The notes under the pieces were generated by a model. It saw only the letters and a list, made by a program, of their open reading frames with translations, made no database searches and had not been told where the DNA came from. Of a stretch of 19,964 nt of DNA, positions 6,527-13,922 are shown in pieces. The position numbers and the translations under genes were made by a program. The stretch's first letter is position 1; each line of letters starts with the position of its first letter. The stretch comes from Candidatus Nitrosopumilus sp. (lineage in GTDB: Archaea > Thermoproteota > Nitrososphaeria > Nitrososphaerales > Nitrosopumilaceae), in contig DRGT01000037.1 of assembly GCA_011055585.1 (NCBI GenBank), positions 1-19,964 of the forward strand, in the 5' to 3' direction.

Positions 6527-8080
6527 CTAGACCCCCAACACACCTGTCATGTATGGAATAATTTTTTCAAAGAAAATGTCTGGATAAATTCCAAGAACAA
6601 TTGTAAATCCTGCAAGAACCATCATTGGAGCTATCATGTACCAACTTGCTTCTTTGACGTTTGTCAAATTTTCAGGAAGTTTTCCTAAGAATACTCGTTT
6701 AAACATCCAGAGAATGTAAGACATTGTAAGAACTGTTGCAACTAGTCCAAGTCCAAATAACACCATTCTTAGAGTAGAGCCTTCTTCTATGGCGGTCTCA
6801 AGTGCGCCATAAAATAGGGTCCATTCGCCCATGAATCCACTTGTTGGAGGCACGCCCATGATTGTGAGGGCACCAATAAAGGCACAGGTTGCAGTGATTG
6901 GCATTTTACTTGCCAGTCCTCCAAGTTGTCTAATACTTCGTATACCAACATTTACGATAAGAATTCCTGCCATCATGAAGAGGAGACCTTTTCCAAGAGC
7001 GTGAGTTACATACATCATCTCAGCTCCTGCAAGCCCTAAAACCGAAAACGAACCAATGCCAAACAAAAGATAACCCATTTGGCTGATACTAGAATATGCT
7101 AACAATCGTTTAATGTCGTCTTGCATCAACGCCATTGCTCCACCATAAATCATTGTAGCAACACCCCAGATCATCAACCAAATAGACAGATCAGCATACT
7201 GCATCGGCAAAAATTCAACAATGAATCTAAAGATACCATAAGCACCAATTCCGATCATAGCTGGAGACAAAAGTGCGCTGATTGGTGTCGGAGCTGCTGC
7301 GTGTGCATAAGGCAACCAAATATGGTACAAAAATGCTGCAAGCTTTACTCCAAGCCCAATGATTATCGCAACTGCGGCAAGTAAAACTAGATCTTCTGGG
7401 ATTTCAGATTCGCGAATATCTACAAAATCAAAACTTCCTACACTCAAACCAATTGTTAAAAATCCTAAAAGAAGAATTACTGCACCGACATGAGTCCATA
7501 AAAAGAACAATAAAGCAATTCTTCTTCTTGGTCCAGCGCCCCAGAAGGCAATCAAAAAGAATGAAGGGACAAGCATTACCTCAAAGAAGATGTAAAATTC
7601 AATCAGGTTTGTTGAAAGAACTGTACCAATCATTCCCACTGAAAATGCTAAGAACAAAGCAAAGTACAGACCAGATTGTTTGTTGATGAATTGTTGTAAG
7701 GAGGTTGTTGATACAACACTTGTTTGTCCAGAACTTGATTCTACTTGATGATATCGTTCTGCATATTGTTCTTTAAAGTGATGTATCATGTATGGTTTTG
7801 AATAAAGTGCAAGAATTGTACAAAGCACATAGATGATTATTGCAAATGGAGCTGCAAGTCCATCAATCAAAAATCCGAACTCGCCAAACAGACTAGTCCA
7901 CGGATAATGCTCCTCATAGGTTCCTTCAAGTGAGGCTAGAATTATCAAAATTGTACAGTATAGTAGAATGCCAAAGGTTAACCAGGTTGCAACGTTTGGT
8001 CCTGATTTTTTACCAATAATGTAGACCACAGGTGAAAGTAGTAGCGGTATGAAAACCGCCTGTAACAATGCATATTCCAT
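6527..8080 (-). CDS. nuoM: Complex I antiporter-like subunit NuoM
   Basis: A 517-residue polytopic membrane protein of the antiporter-like family. The TM5 glutamate is Glu167 in EFYIFFEVMLVPSFF and the TM7 lysine is Lys246 in GVKLAAFLYHIWLP. The TM8 lysine that E. coli NuoM carries as Lys265 is replaced by Gly277 in SALLSPAMIGIGAYG (alignment by eye). A hydrophilic insert (about 100-135) separates TM3 from TM4. It follows nuoK with a stop-start overlap TAATG at 8080, and precedes nuoL by 3 bp. The order M then L then N is seen here, with NuoM before NuoL. Confidence 0.94.
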   Translation of the reverse strand: MEYALLQAVFIPLLLSPVVYIIGKKSGPNVATWLTFGILLYCTILIILASLEGTYEEHYPWTSLFGEFGFLIDGLAAPFAIIIYVLCTILALYSKPYMIHHFKEQYAERYHQVESSSGQTSVVSTTSLQQFINKQSGLYFALFLAFSVGMIGTVLSTNLIEFYIFFEVMLVPSFFLIAFWGAGPRRRIALLFFLWTHVGAVILLLGFLTIGLSVGSFDFVDIRESEIPEDLVLLAAVAIIIGLGVKLAAFLYHIWLPYAHAAAPTPISALLSPAMIGIGAYGIFRFIVEFLPMQYADLSIWLMIWGVATMIYGGAMALMQDDIKRLLAYSSISQMGYLLFGIGSFSVLGLAGAEMMYVTHALGKGLLFMMAGILIVNVGIRSIRQLGGLASKMPITATCAFIGALTIMGVPPTSGFMGEWTLFYGALETAIEEGSTLRMVLFGLGLVATVLTMSYILWMFKRVFLGKLPENLTNVKEASWYMIAPMMVLAGFTIVLGIYPDIFFEKIIPYMTGVLGV

Positions 8081-8385
8081 TATCCCTTTAAGCTCCTAAA
8101 GTCAGCAATGTCAATATTCTGATACATTCTGTATGCGACAATTATCAATGCAAGACCTACTGCAACTTCTGCTGCAGCAATTGCAATAGAAAATAGTGCA
8201 AGTGTTTGTCCACCACTGTGTGGCATGAATCTTGCAAAGGCAACGAGATTGAGATTTGCTGCATTGATGATTATCTCAATTGCAAAAAGCATTCTGATTG
8301 CGTTTCGTTTTACTGATAATCCATAGATACCAATTCCTAATAATGCAACTGAAACAATAACAAACTCAATCAGCTCGTTGGCCAT
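8080..8385 (-). CDS. nuoK: Complex I subunit NuoK
   Basis: A 101-residue protein with three membrane helices, the usual size. Both conserved membrane glutamates are present: Glu37 in LFAIEIIINAANLNL and Glu73 in IAAAEVAVGLAL, matching E. coli NuoK Glu36 and Glu72, which form part of the central hydrophilic axis. The ATG at 8385 lies inside the end of nuoJ (20-bp overlap) and is preceded by a GGAGG about 9 nt upstream, one of the clearer Shine-Dalgarno sites in the operon. Its stop overlaps the nuoM start by one base. Confidence 0.95.
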   Translation of the reverse strand: MANELIEFVIVSVALLGIGIYGLSVKRNAIRMLFAIEIIINAANLNLVAFARFMPHSGGQTLALFSIAIAAAEVAVGLALIIVAYRMYQNIDIADFRSLKG

Positions 8386-8878
8386 TTTCTACATCCTCCC
8401 TTCTTGCAAGAACAAGTGCTCCAGTAACTGAACCAGCTAAAATGAGTGCCATCAAAATTAATGCTGGCCAATAATATGTTACAAAGTCTGTACCAATATC
8501 TCTAAAGTCCACTGGTGGTTCATCAGTGGTTACTGATTTTAATCCAGAATCAATTATTACAGAACCAATTGCAACCATGAAAATTAACATTAAACCAATG
8601 CCAGCCCACTTGCGTCTTTTGTCTTCAATTTTTTTGAAGATTAGTTCTCTTTTTACTAACATTACAGTGAACAAGATTAATACTGCAATAGAGCCAACGT
8701 AAACTGCAAGCTGAAATAGCGCAACAAATGGTGAGTCTAACAATAAAAAGAATCCTGCAATACCACCAAGTGATACCATTAATGCAATTGAACCATAAAT
8801 TAATGAACGAAGCTCAAGTGCTGCAATTGCAGTTCCAATTGTTAAAACAGATAACGCTAAAAAAACTGCATCAGCCAT
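8366..8878 (-). CDS. nuoJ: Complex I subunit NuoJ
   Basis: About 170 residues from the ATG at 8878 (MADAVFLALSVLTIG), with five predicted membrane helices and a basic loop RELIFKKIEDKRRKW between helices 3 and 4. NuoJ is in the proximal membrane arm and its third helix couples quinone reduction to pumping. The frame is open up to 8914, but the 12 extra residues are polar and would lie within nuoI, so the ATG at 8878, which overlaps the nuoI stop by 8 bp, is preferred. Its 3' end overlaps nuoK by 20 bp. Confidence 0.92.
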   Translation of the reverse strand: MADAVFLALSVLTIGTAIAALELRSLIYGSIALMVSLGGIAGFFLLLDSPFVALFQLAVYVGSIAVLILFTVMLVKRELIFKKIEDKRRKWAGIGLMLIFMVAIGSVIIDSGLKSVTTDEPPVDFRDIGTDFVTYYWPALILMALILAGSVTGALVLARREDVENGQRAD

Positions 8879-9368
8879 GAGTTGCACCCCGCTCGTCGAT
8901 TTGTATTTCAACATCCTGTTGGACGTCTGGCTTTACTTGAAGTTGAGCGGGAGTGTAAATCAAACCCTCCTTTGTGTAAGAGGATAATTCGTAGTCATTT
9001 GTCATGTACAAGGCGTAGAAAGGACAAGCGTCTACACAAAGTCCACAAAACACACACTTGCCATAATCAATTTGAGGCATGATTGCTTTCTTGTTATGTT
9101 TCCATTCTTCTGGAACCTTTACCATTGCAATAGCTTCTGCAACACCTTCACACGCAATAGCACAAAGCTGACATCCAGTACATTTATCGTGAAACAACAT
9201 GTGTCGTCCTTTGTAACCTGCAATTCCTACACCAGAGGTTGGATCATACTGATAACCATCTCCAACAAACTTTAGTTTTTGTTCTGGATATCGGAGAGTG
9301 AAGCGTTTGATCGCTAAGTGTTTAATTCCCGAATTTAGTGCTTTGATAATACCAGTTGCTGTACCCAA
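8871..9368 (-). CDS. nuoI: Complex I ferredoxin-like subunit NuoI (two 4Fe-4S clusters)
   Basis: A 165-residue peripheral-arm subunit that carries clusters N6a and N6b towards N2 in NuoB. The first motif has Cys63, Cys66, Cys69 and Cys73 (CTGCQLCAIACEG), with Glu where Pro usually follows. The second has Cys105, Cys108, Cys111 and Cys115 (CVFCGLCVDACPF). The start is TTG at 9368, directly after the nuoH TAA. No in-frame ATG lies nearby, the next Met being at residue 57 and too close to the cluster. The stop overlaps nuoJ by 8 bp. Confidence 0.94.
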   Translation of the reverse strand: MGTATGIIKALNSGIKHLAIKRFTLRYPEQKLKFVGDGYQYDPTSGVGIAGYKGRHMLFHDKCTGCQLCAIACEGVAEAIAMVKVPEEWKHNKKAIMPQIDYGKCVFCGLCVDACPFYALYMTNDYELSSYTKEGLIYTPAQLQVKPDVQQDVEIQIDERGATHG

Positions 9369-10667
9369 TTACAATAGACCTCCCGGACCAAATACTCCGG
9401 AGTAAATCAATCCTAGAGCAATAAAGATGTTAACAAATGATAATCCAATTAACTTAGACCAACCTAGATCTAGTAGAAGCTCGATTCGAATTCTTGGGAA
9501 TACTCCTCGTGGCAACAGTATGAAGAAAATTACTACAGCCGTTTTTAGAACAAACCAAATTACTCCACTAAAGAATTCCATTGAAAATATTGGTAGTCCG
9601 GGAGTTTGAATAGTGATTGGCCCAATTGTTTGACCTTCATGGATTAGTGTTTCTTCAAGTGGAGGGAAAAACACGGGTCCTTGCCAACCGCCAAGGAACA
9701 AAACAACAAACAAAGCTGCAAATGCATAAAGTTTCAAGTAAGAACCAAGTTGAACTAGTCCGTACATCATTCCAGAAAGTTCTGTTAACCAACCAGCAAC
9801 AATTTCACTTTCTGCTTCTGGCAAGTCAAATGGAATTCTTTCAAGTTCTGCTAACATAGCAACGAAAAATACAATTGCACCAATTGGCAGGAAAATAATC
9901 CACGGAAAGTTTGCTTGGCTTTCAACAATTTCTGAAAGATTTAGTGTTCCAGTAAGAATCACAACTCCAAGCAGAGACAAAATTAATGGAATTTCAAAGG
10001 AGACCATTTGATAAAGTGCTCGAATTCCTCCTATGAAGGGGTATTTGCTATTTGCAGACCATGATGACAAGACAGTAATAATTGGAAAAAATCCAATCAC
10101 TGCAAAAACTGCAATTAAGCCCAAGTCAATATTTGCTACAACCCAACCAGGTGCAACGGGAATTAACGCAACAAATGCTGCAGCAGTTCCTATAAACAAA
10201 AGCGGTGCTGCAATAAAGATTGGTTTGTCAGCTTTAGCTGGAATGATTATTTCTTTTGAAACTAATTTTAAACCATCAGCCATTAATTGTAAAATTCCTT
10301 CAATTTTTCCACAATAAAATGGACCGACCCTTAACTGAAGTTTTGCAAGCATTTTTCTTTCAATAAAAATTACTGAAGCAGCAATTAATACGGCAAATCC
10401 AAATCCTGGAAACGCAATAATTCTGAACATGTCAGTTAAGAGAAATGCTTTGAGCATAGGAAGTGCAAGCTCTGGATGGAAAATCCAAGTTAAAGCTAGA
10501 AACGGATTGATTAATTCGCTTTGATATACTGGCAGTTGAACAAAAAATAGAACAATAAATAAAATTGGAAGGCCAACTAGTGTGAAAATGACAACAATCC
10601 AGAATATATTATCTGTAAGAGATTTGAGGAAATAACTTAATCTAAATTTTGGTGCAAGAATTGACAT
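9369..10667 (-). CDS. nuoH: Complex I subunit NuoH
   Basis: A 432-residue membrane protein that forms the quinone-binding chamber with NuoB and NuoD. Diagnostic segments are IFIERKMLAKLQLRVGP and LQLMADGLKLVSKE (about 110-150), then ELERIPFDLPEAESEIVAGW (about 280-300) facing the quinone cavity. It is about 100 residues longer than bacterial NuoH, partly from an N-terminal extension with an additional membrane segment (20-50) and a loop of about 35 residues near 340-370. The ATG at 10667 directly abuts the nuoD stop, and its stop abuts the nuoI start, so translation is probably coupled. Confidence 0.95.
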   Translation of the reverse strand: MSILAPKFRLSYFLKSLTDNIFWIVVIFTLVGLPILFIVLFFVQLPVYQSELINPFLALTWIFHPELALPMLKAFLLTDMFRIIAFPGFGFAVLIAASVIFIERKMLAKLQLRVGPFYCGKIEGILQLMADGLKLVSKEIIIPAKADKPIFIAAPLLFIGTAAAFVALIPVAPGWVVANIDLGLIAVFAVIGFFPIITVLSSWSANSKYPFIGGIRALYQMVSFEIPLILSLLGVVILTGTLNLSEIVESQANFPWIIFLPIGAIVFFVAMLAELERIPFDLPEAESEIVAGWLTELSGMMYGLVQLGSYLKLYAFAALFVVLFLGGWQGPVFFPPLEETLIHEGQTIGPITIQTPGLPIFSMEFFSGVIWFVLKTAVVIFFILLPRGVFPRIRIELLLDLGWSKLIGLSFVNIFIALGLIYSGVFGPGGLL

Positions 10668-11801
10668 CTATCTGTCAGCCTCCACTGGCCAATAGTTTAG
10701 ACTCCAGTAAACTGCTGGCATGTTTCCAAGTTTTTCTCCTTTGAGAAGATATGGTAATGCAATTAGATTTCTAAATGAGGGAACACTGAGTTTTAGTCTG
10801 TATGGTTCTGGTTTATTTTTTGAAACAATGTAACATCCAAGAGAACCACGACCTGATTCAGTTCGTTTGTATACTGAAACGTCTCCTCCTTTTGGATTTG
10901 GTTTTAGTTTTGTTCGTACAGCGCCGGACTTTGGCATCTTTTCTAATGCTTCACGAATGATGTTGCAACTTTCAAACATGTCTAACCATGGAATTTTAGA
11001 GCGGGCATACGAGTCGCCTTCCTTTAGAACAGGAACATTGACATTTAGTTCTTCATAGGCGTCGTAGGGCTCTTTTGTTCTCAAATCAAAGTCAACGCCG
11101 CTAGCACGAAGAACAGAGCCGGTAGTACCCAGTCTTATTGCATCTTCTCTTGACAAAACTCCTGTATTTTCTGTTCTGTGAATAAGAATTGGATTGTTAT
11201 AAAAGATATCCGCATATTCTTTGATGCGTTTTTCAAAATAGTTTACTTGTCTTAGACAAACATCTTCAAAGTTTGCTGGAAGATCATTTCTTACACCACC
11301 TGGAACAAAGTAAGCGTGTGTAACTCTAGCACCTGTCATCTTTTCTAAAAGATCAATGAAAAGTTCTCTGTCACCTATTGGCCACATGAACATTGTAGAG
11401 TGACCCAAAAAGATTCCATAGATTCCAAGCCAATACAATATGTAAACACATCTGTTTAGCTCAGAAGCAATAACTCTAACATACTTTGCACGCTCTGGAA
11501 CTTCAGCTCCAATAATTTCTTCTACAGCTAAAACATATGGATAAAGTATGTTACATGAATCATGAATTACTGGTCTTTCAAGATGTGGAATATTTAAGAT
11601 GTAATTTCTGTATTCAGCCATCTTTTCTTCTCCACGATGAACATATCCTGGATCGGGATCGCAAGCAACAATAAAGTCACCATCAACCTGAACAATAAGT
11701 CTCATGTGACCAGAACCTGGATGTTGTGGTCCAACATTTAGAGTCATGATTCTCTCGTCGACTTTTTGTAATTCTAGTCCTGGAGGCAGTTTTGCTGTCA
11801 T
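10668..11801 (-). CDS. nuoD: Complex I 49-kDa-type subunit NuoD
   Basis: A 377-residue soluble subunit of the quinone module, related to the large subunit of [NiFe] hydrogenases but without the metal cysteines. It begins LNVGPQHPGSGHMRL (22-35), continues GYVHRGEEKMAEYRNY (52-67) and VPERAKYVRVIASELNR, and has GRGSLGCYIVS and the ending VEADR. The quinone-contact His of the usual HPATHG loop is displaced (HPGSGH), and the conserved Tyr is Ile79 followed by His80 in ERPVIHDSC. It is separate from NuoC, unlike the fused NuoCD of E. coli. The ATG at 11801 is 3 bp after nuoC. Confidence 0.95.
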   Translation of the reverse strand: MTAKLPPGLELQKVDERIMTLNVGPQHPGSGHMRLIVQVDGDFIVACDPDPGYVHRGEEKMAEYRNYILNIPHLERPVIHDSCNILYPYVLAVEEIIGAEVPERAKYVRVIASELNRCVYILYWLGIYGIFLGHSTMFMWPIGDRELFIDLLEKMTGARVTHAYFVPGGVRNDLPANFEDVCLRQVNYFEKRIKEYADIFYNNPILIHRTENTGVLSREDAIRLGTTGSVLRASGVDFDLRTKEPYDAYEELNVNVPVLKEGDSYARSKIPWLDMFESCNIIREALEKMPKSGAVRTKLKPNPKGGDVSVYKRTESGRGSLGCYIVSKNKPEPYRLKLSVPSFRNLIALPYLLKGEKLGNMPAVYWSLNYWPVEADR

Positions 11802-11804
11802 CTT

Positions 11805-12380
11805 TTATCTTCCCTTTGAATCAAAGTCCTTTCTAAGTGGTGGTAGGTCTGCCCAGTCTTCCGGTAGCAAAAGTCTTCTGTTATCTGGATGACCATCAAA
11901 GTAAACACCTAACATTTCAAAACATTCTCTTTCATGAAATTCTACGCTGTAGAAAACTTCTCTAAGACTAGGCAAACGAGTTGAATCGTTTCCGGGATTG
12001 GGAGTATCTTCTCTTGGTGCTCTTGTAGCTAATGCAAGAACTTGTCTTGATAGTTTTGGATCGGTGTAATTTCCAAGGTGATAAACAACCTCAATTTCTT
12101 TATCAGCAGGAAAATCAACACCTGTAACAGACTCTGCATGGTCAAATCCCAAGTCATCACGAATGAATATGGCGACATCCTTGATGTCTTCTTTTTTTAC
12201 ATTTATTCGAATTCTATCTGGTTTTACAAAGGCAACTTCGGTTTTTTCTCCAAACTTTGCGACAATTTTGTCTGATAAACCTTTTTCAAACTCTGGTAGT
12301 TGTTCTTCAGGTTTAGCTGGAAGATCTTTTTTTTCAGGTGCTTTTGTTTCTGGATCTTTAGTTTCAGTATCAGAACTCAT
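11805..12380 (-). CDS. nuoC: Complex I 30-kDa-type subunit NuoC
   Basis: A 191-residue soluble subunit that packs against NuoD. The family signature is near the C-terminus: FHERECFEMLGVYFDGHP (about 153-170), then RRLLLPEDW and PLRKDF. The first 35 residues are Lys/Glu/Pro-rich (TETKDPETKAPEKKD), probably disordered and not part of the core fold. The ATG at 12380 shares one base with the nuoB stop (TAATG). The stop at 11805 is 3 bp before nuoD. Confidence 0.94.
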   Translation of the reverse strand: MSSDTETKDPETKAPEKKDLPAKPEEQLPEFEKGLSDKIVAKFGEKTEVAFVKPDRIRINVKKEDIKDVAIFIRDDLGFDHAESVTGVDFPADKEIEVVYHLGNYTDPKLSRQVLALATRAPREDTPNPGNDSTRLPSLREVFYSVEFHERECFEMLGVYFDGHPDNRRLLLPEDWADLPPLRKDFDSKGR

Positions 12381-12904
12381 TATACAATCTTCCTAGCCTT
12401 TGAATTCTTAATTTTCTCTTGCAGTAAAATGCAAGCTTGTATAAGAGTTTCAGGTCTAGGTGGACAGCCAGGTACATACACATCAACAGGTAATATTCCA
12501 TCAATTCCTGGAAGAACATTGTACGAATCAAAGTACAATCCTCCAGTTATTGCACATGCTCCCATCGCAATGACGTATTTTGGTTCTGGCATCTGATCAT
12601 ATACAAGACGAAGTCGTGGAGCCATTTTTCGTGTGATGGTTCCTTGAACAACAACTAGATCACATTGTCTTAGTGATCCAAATGCTTCAATGATGCCGAA
12701 TCTCTCAACATCATATCTTGGACCAGATGCAGCACCAAATTCAACACTGCAACAAGCTGTTTCGATGTGTACTGGCCAAAGTGACCAGAGTCTACCCCAA
12801 TTAAGGGCGTATCCAAGTGGTTTATCGATTGCTCTTTCTAAAATGTCACCAAGTTTAGCAACTAATACGTTAGCATTTTGTGGTGTGATGAGTTCTTTGA
12901 GCAA
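12380..12904 (-). CDS. nuoB: Complex I PSST-type subunit NuoB (cluster N2)
   Basis: A 174-residue soluble subunit that holds the terminal cluster N2, which reduces quinone. The ligands are all present: the tandem Cys51-Cys52 in IETACCSVEFGA, Cys117 in IAMGACAITGG and Cys147 in VYVPGCPPRPE. The predicted start is TTG at 12904, preceded by AAGGA 5 nt upstream. No ATG in frame occurs before the first conserved residues. Between nuoA and nuoB lie 42 bp, the largest gap in the operon, which contains a possible hairpin and a TATA-like sequence. Confidence 0.95.
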   Translation of the reverse strand: MLKELITPQNANVLVAKLGDILERAIDKPLGYALNWGRLWSLWPVHIETACCSVEFGAASGPRYDVERFGIIEAFGSLRQCDLVVVQGTITRKMAPRLRLVYDQMPEPKYVIAMGACAITGGLYFDSYNVLPGIDGILPVDVYVPGCPPRPETLIQACILLQEKIKNSKARKIV

Positions 12905-12906
12905 TC

Positions 12907-12949
12907 TAATCCTTTACCTCTCTATACTTTGTAACGGTATATAGGATTA
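12907..12949 (-). promoter_or_regulatory. Inverted repeat pairing the nuoA stop with the nuoB ribosome binding site
   Basis: In the mRNA sense, UAAUCCU (12949-12943, starting with the nuoA stop codon) can pair with AGGAUUA (12913-12907, holding the nuoB Shine-Dalgarno). Just inside, UACC can pair with GGUA. This would hide the nuoB ribosome binding site until a ribosome reaches the nuoA stop. Confidence 0.4.
12937..12944 (-). promoter_or_regulatory. Possible internal promoter before nuoB
   Basis: A minus-strand CTATATAC at the end of nuoA resembles a TATA box. A start about 26 bp on would fall near 12915, giving a leader of roughly 10 nt that still includes the AAGGA. Weak, and competes with the hairpin explanation of the same bases. 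Confidence 0.2.
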
Positions 12950-13321
12950 CCATATGTCTCGCCTCTGTGATTGATAAAGTGCAAACGCCATTGCACCAAA
13001 CATTATTGCCAAAAATGCCATGATTGGCAGCGTTGCAGTTCTTGGAAGATTCAAAATTGTACTTCCCCATGCGTACAAGAAAATTGCCATAACATCAAAA
13101 ATAACAAACATCAAGATGTAGGCATAGTACTGCATCATAAAGTGGGTACGACCTTCCCCCGAGGGGACTTGACCACATTCCATTGGCAGGAATTTTACTG
13201 GAGAACTTCCTGTTCTTGGAGCAACCAATCTAGAAATTAGAAAAGCAGGAGCCGTTGCAACTACTGCAAAACCAAACATCATCAATATTGTACTATAGTT
13301 ACCAAAAAGTTCCCCTACCAA
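12947..13321 (-). CDS. nuoA: Complex I subunit NuoA
   Basis: A 124-residue protein with three membrane helices and the long loop of NuoA, carrying PMECGQVPSGEGR (about 46-58, the usual ECG-x2-P signature). Helix 2 reads FVIFDVMAIFLYAW. Asp76 matches the conserved aspartate, but Met78 stands where E. coli NuoA has Glu81. The start is TTG at 13321: no in-frame ATG is found nearby, and a strong TATA box is centred about 27 bp upstream, which would make the mRNA begin at or next to this TTG. It is the first gene of the nuoABCDHIJKMLN operon. Confidence 0.93.
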   Translation of the reverse strand: MVGELFGNYSTILMMFGFAVVATAPAFLISRLVAPRTGSSPVKFLPMECGQVPSGEGRTHFMMQYYAYILMFVIFDVMAIFLYAWGSTILNLPRTATLPIMAFLAIMFGAMAFALYQSQRRDIW

Positions 13322-13342
13322 AGTAGCTATGAAACCTGTCGG

Positions 13343-13354
13343 ATAATATAAAAA
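13343..13354 (-). promoter_or_regulatory. TATA box of the nuo operon
   Basis: The minus-strand TTTTTATATTAT is one of the best TATA matches in the window and is centred about 27 bp before the TTG start of nuoA. The placement implies a leaderless transcript beginning at the start codon. Confidence 0.6.
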
Positions 13355-13410
13355 TCTATGCTCAATTTTTTCGATCTCTAATTTTTTGAATAGGAATTTT
13401 TTGCAAAGTC

Positions 13411-13419
13411 CTTAATATG
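13411..13419 (+). promoter_or_regulatory. TATA box of the peroxiredoxin gene
   Basis: CTTAATATG lies about 20 to 28 bp before the ATG at 13439, giving leaderless spacing for that start rather than for the ATG at 13427. Confidence 0.4.
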
Positions 13420-13438
13420 ACATGTTATGATTTTTTGC

Positions 13439-13909
13439 ATGGCACTAAATGTTGGTGACAAAGCTCCAAGCTTTGAACTAGTAGACACAGACTTGAAAAT
13501 GCGAACTTTGGATGAGTTCAAAGGCAAAAAGATTGTGCTGTCGTTTTTTGTAGCTGCCAGCTCGCCAGTGTGTGAAAAAGAATTATGTACATTTCGAGAT
13601 TCATGGGATGAAATTTCACAACTTGGTGCACAAATCATTGCAATAAGTAACGATGGTCCTTTTGCAAACAAAGCATTCAAAGAAAAACACAACTTTAACT
13701 TTCCAATACTTGGTGATTACAAAAGCCAAACAATCAAAGACTATGATATATTGATGCAACATCTTTTACACATAAAAGATTACAATGCAGCAAAACGTTC
13801 TGTGTTCATAGTTAAAGAAGATGGTACAATTGGTTACAAATGGGTTTCAGATGATCCGCTAGTAGAACCAAACTATGACGAAATCAAAAACTATCTAAAA
13901 TCAAACTAA
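13439..13909 (+). CDS. Peroxiredoxin (AhpC/TSA family)
   Basis: A 156-residue thioredoxin-fold protein (MALNVGDKAPSFELVD...) that reduces hydroperoxides with a cysteine thiol. The active-site segment is SFFVAASSPVCEKELC. Cys45 is the peroxidatic cysteine, Ser42 stands for the usual Thr or Ser, and Val38 replaces the proline of the PxxxTxxC motif. Cys50, five residues later, is a possible resolving cysteine, as in atypical one-subunit enzymes. An Arg in AKRSVFIV matches the conserved active-site arginine. ATG 13439 is preferred over 13427 because it gives the family N-terminus and fits the TATA box. It is divergent from the nuo operon and so may protect against oxidants from respiration. Confidence 0.88.
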   Translation: MALNVGDKAPSFELVDTDLKMRTLDEFKGKKIVLSFFVAASSPVCEKELCTFRDSWDEISQLGAQIIAISNDGPFANKAFKEKHNFNFPILGDYKSQTIKDYDILMQHLLHIKDYNAAKRSVFIVKEDGTIGYKWVSDDPLVEPNYDEIKNYLKSN

Positions 13910-13922
13910 AAAATTTTTTTTA
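13907..13922. terminator. Shared A/T tract between convergent genes
   Basis: The ends of the peroxiredoxin and biotin carrier genes are 10 bp apart. The short gap is an A-run followed by a T-run, so each strand reads a U-rich tract at its 3' end, which suits archaeal intrinsic termination in both directions. Confidence 0.5.

Noticed and set aside
8879..8914. Longer N-terminus for NuoJ starting at 8914
   Set aside because: The 12 extra residues are polar and unlike NuoJ N-termini. The ATG at 8878 gives the normal short overlap with nuoI.
13330..13335. TGAAAC near the nuo promoter as a second operator of the carboxylase palindrome type
   Set aside because: Only one half-site is present and its distance from the TATA box differs, so chance is the simpler explanation.
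13427..13438. Alternative ATG for the peroxiredoxin at 13427
   Set aside because: It adds only MIFC before the family-typical MALNVGD, and the TATA box spacing fits 13439 better.
13378..13692. Minus-strand frame of 104 codons over the peroxiredoxin and nuo promoter region
   Set aside because: It overlaps the clear peroxiredoxin gene and the divergent promoter region, and its translation looks like low-complexity antisense.
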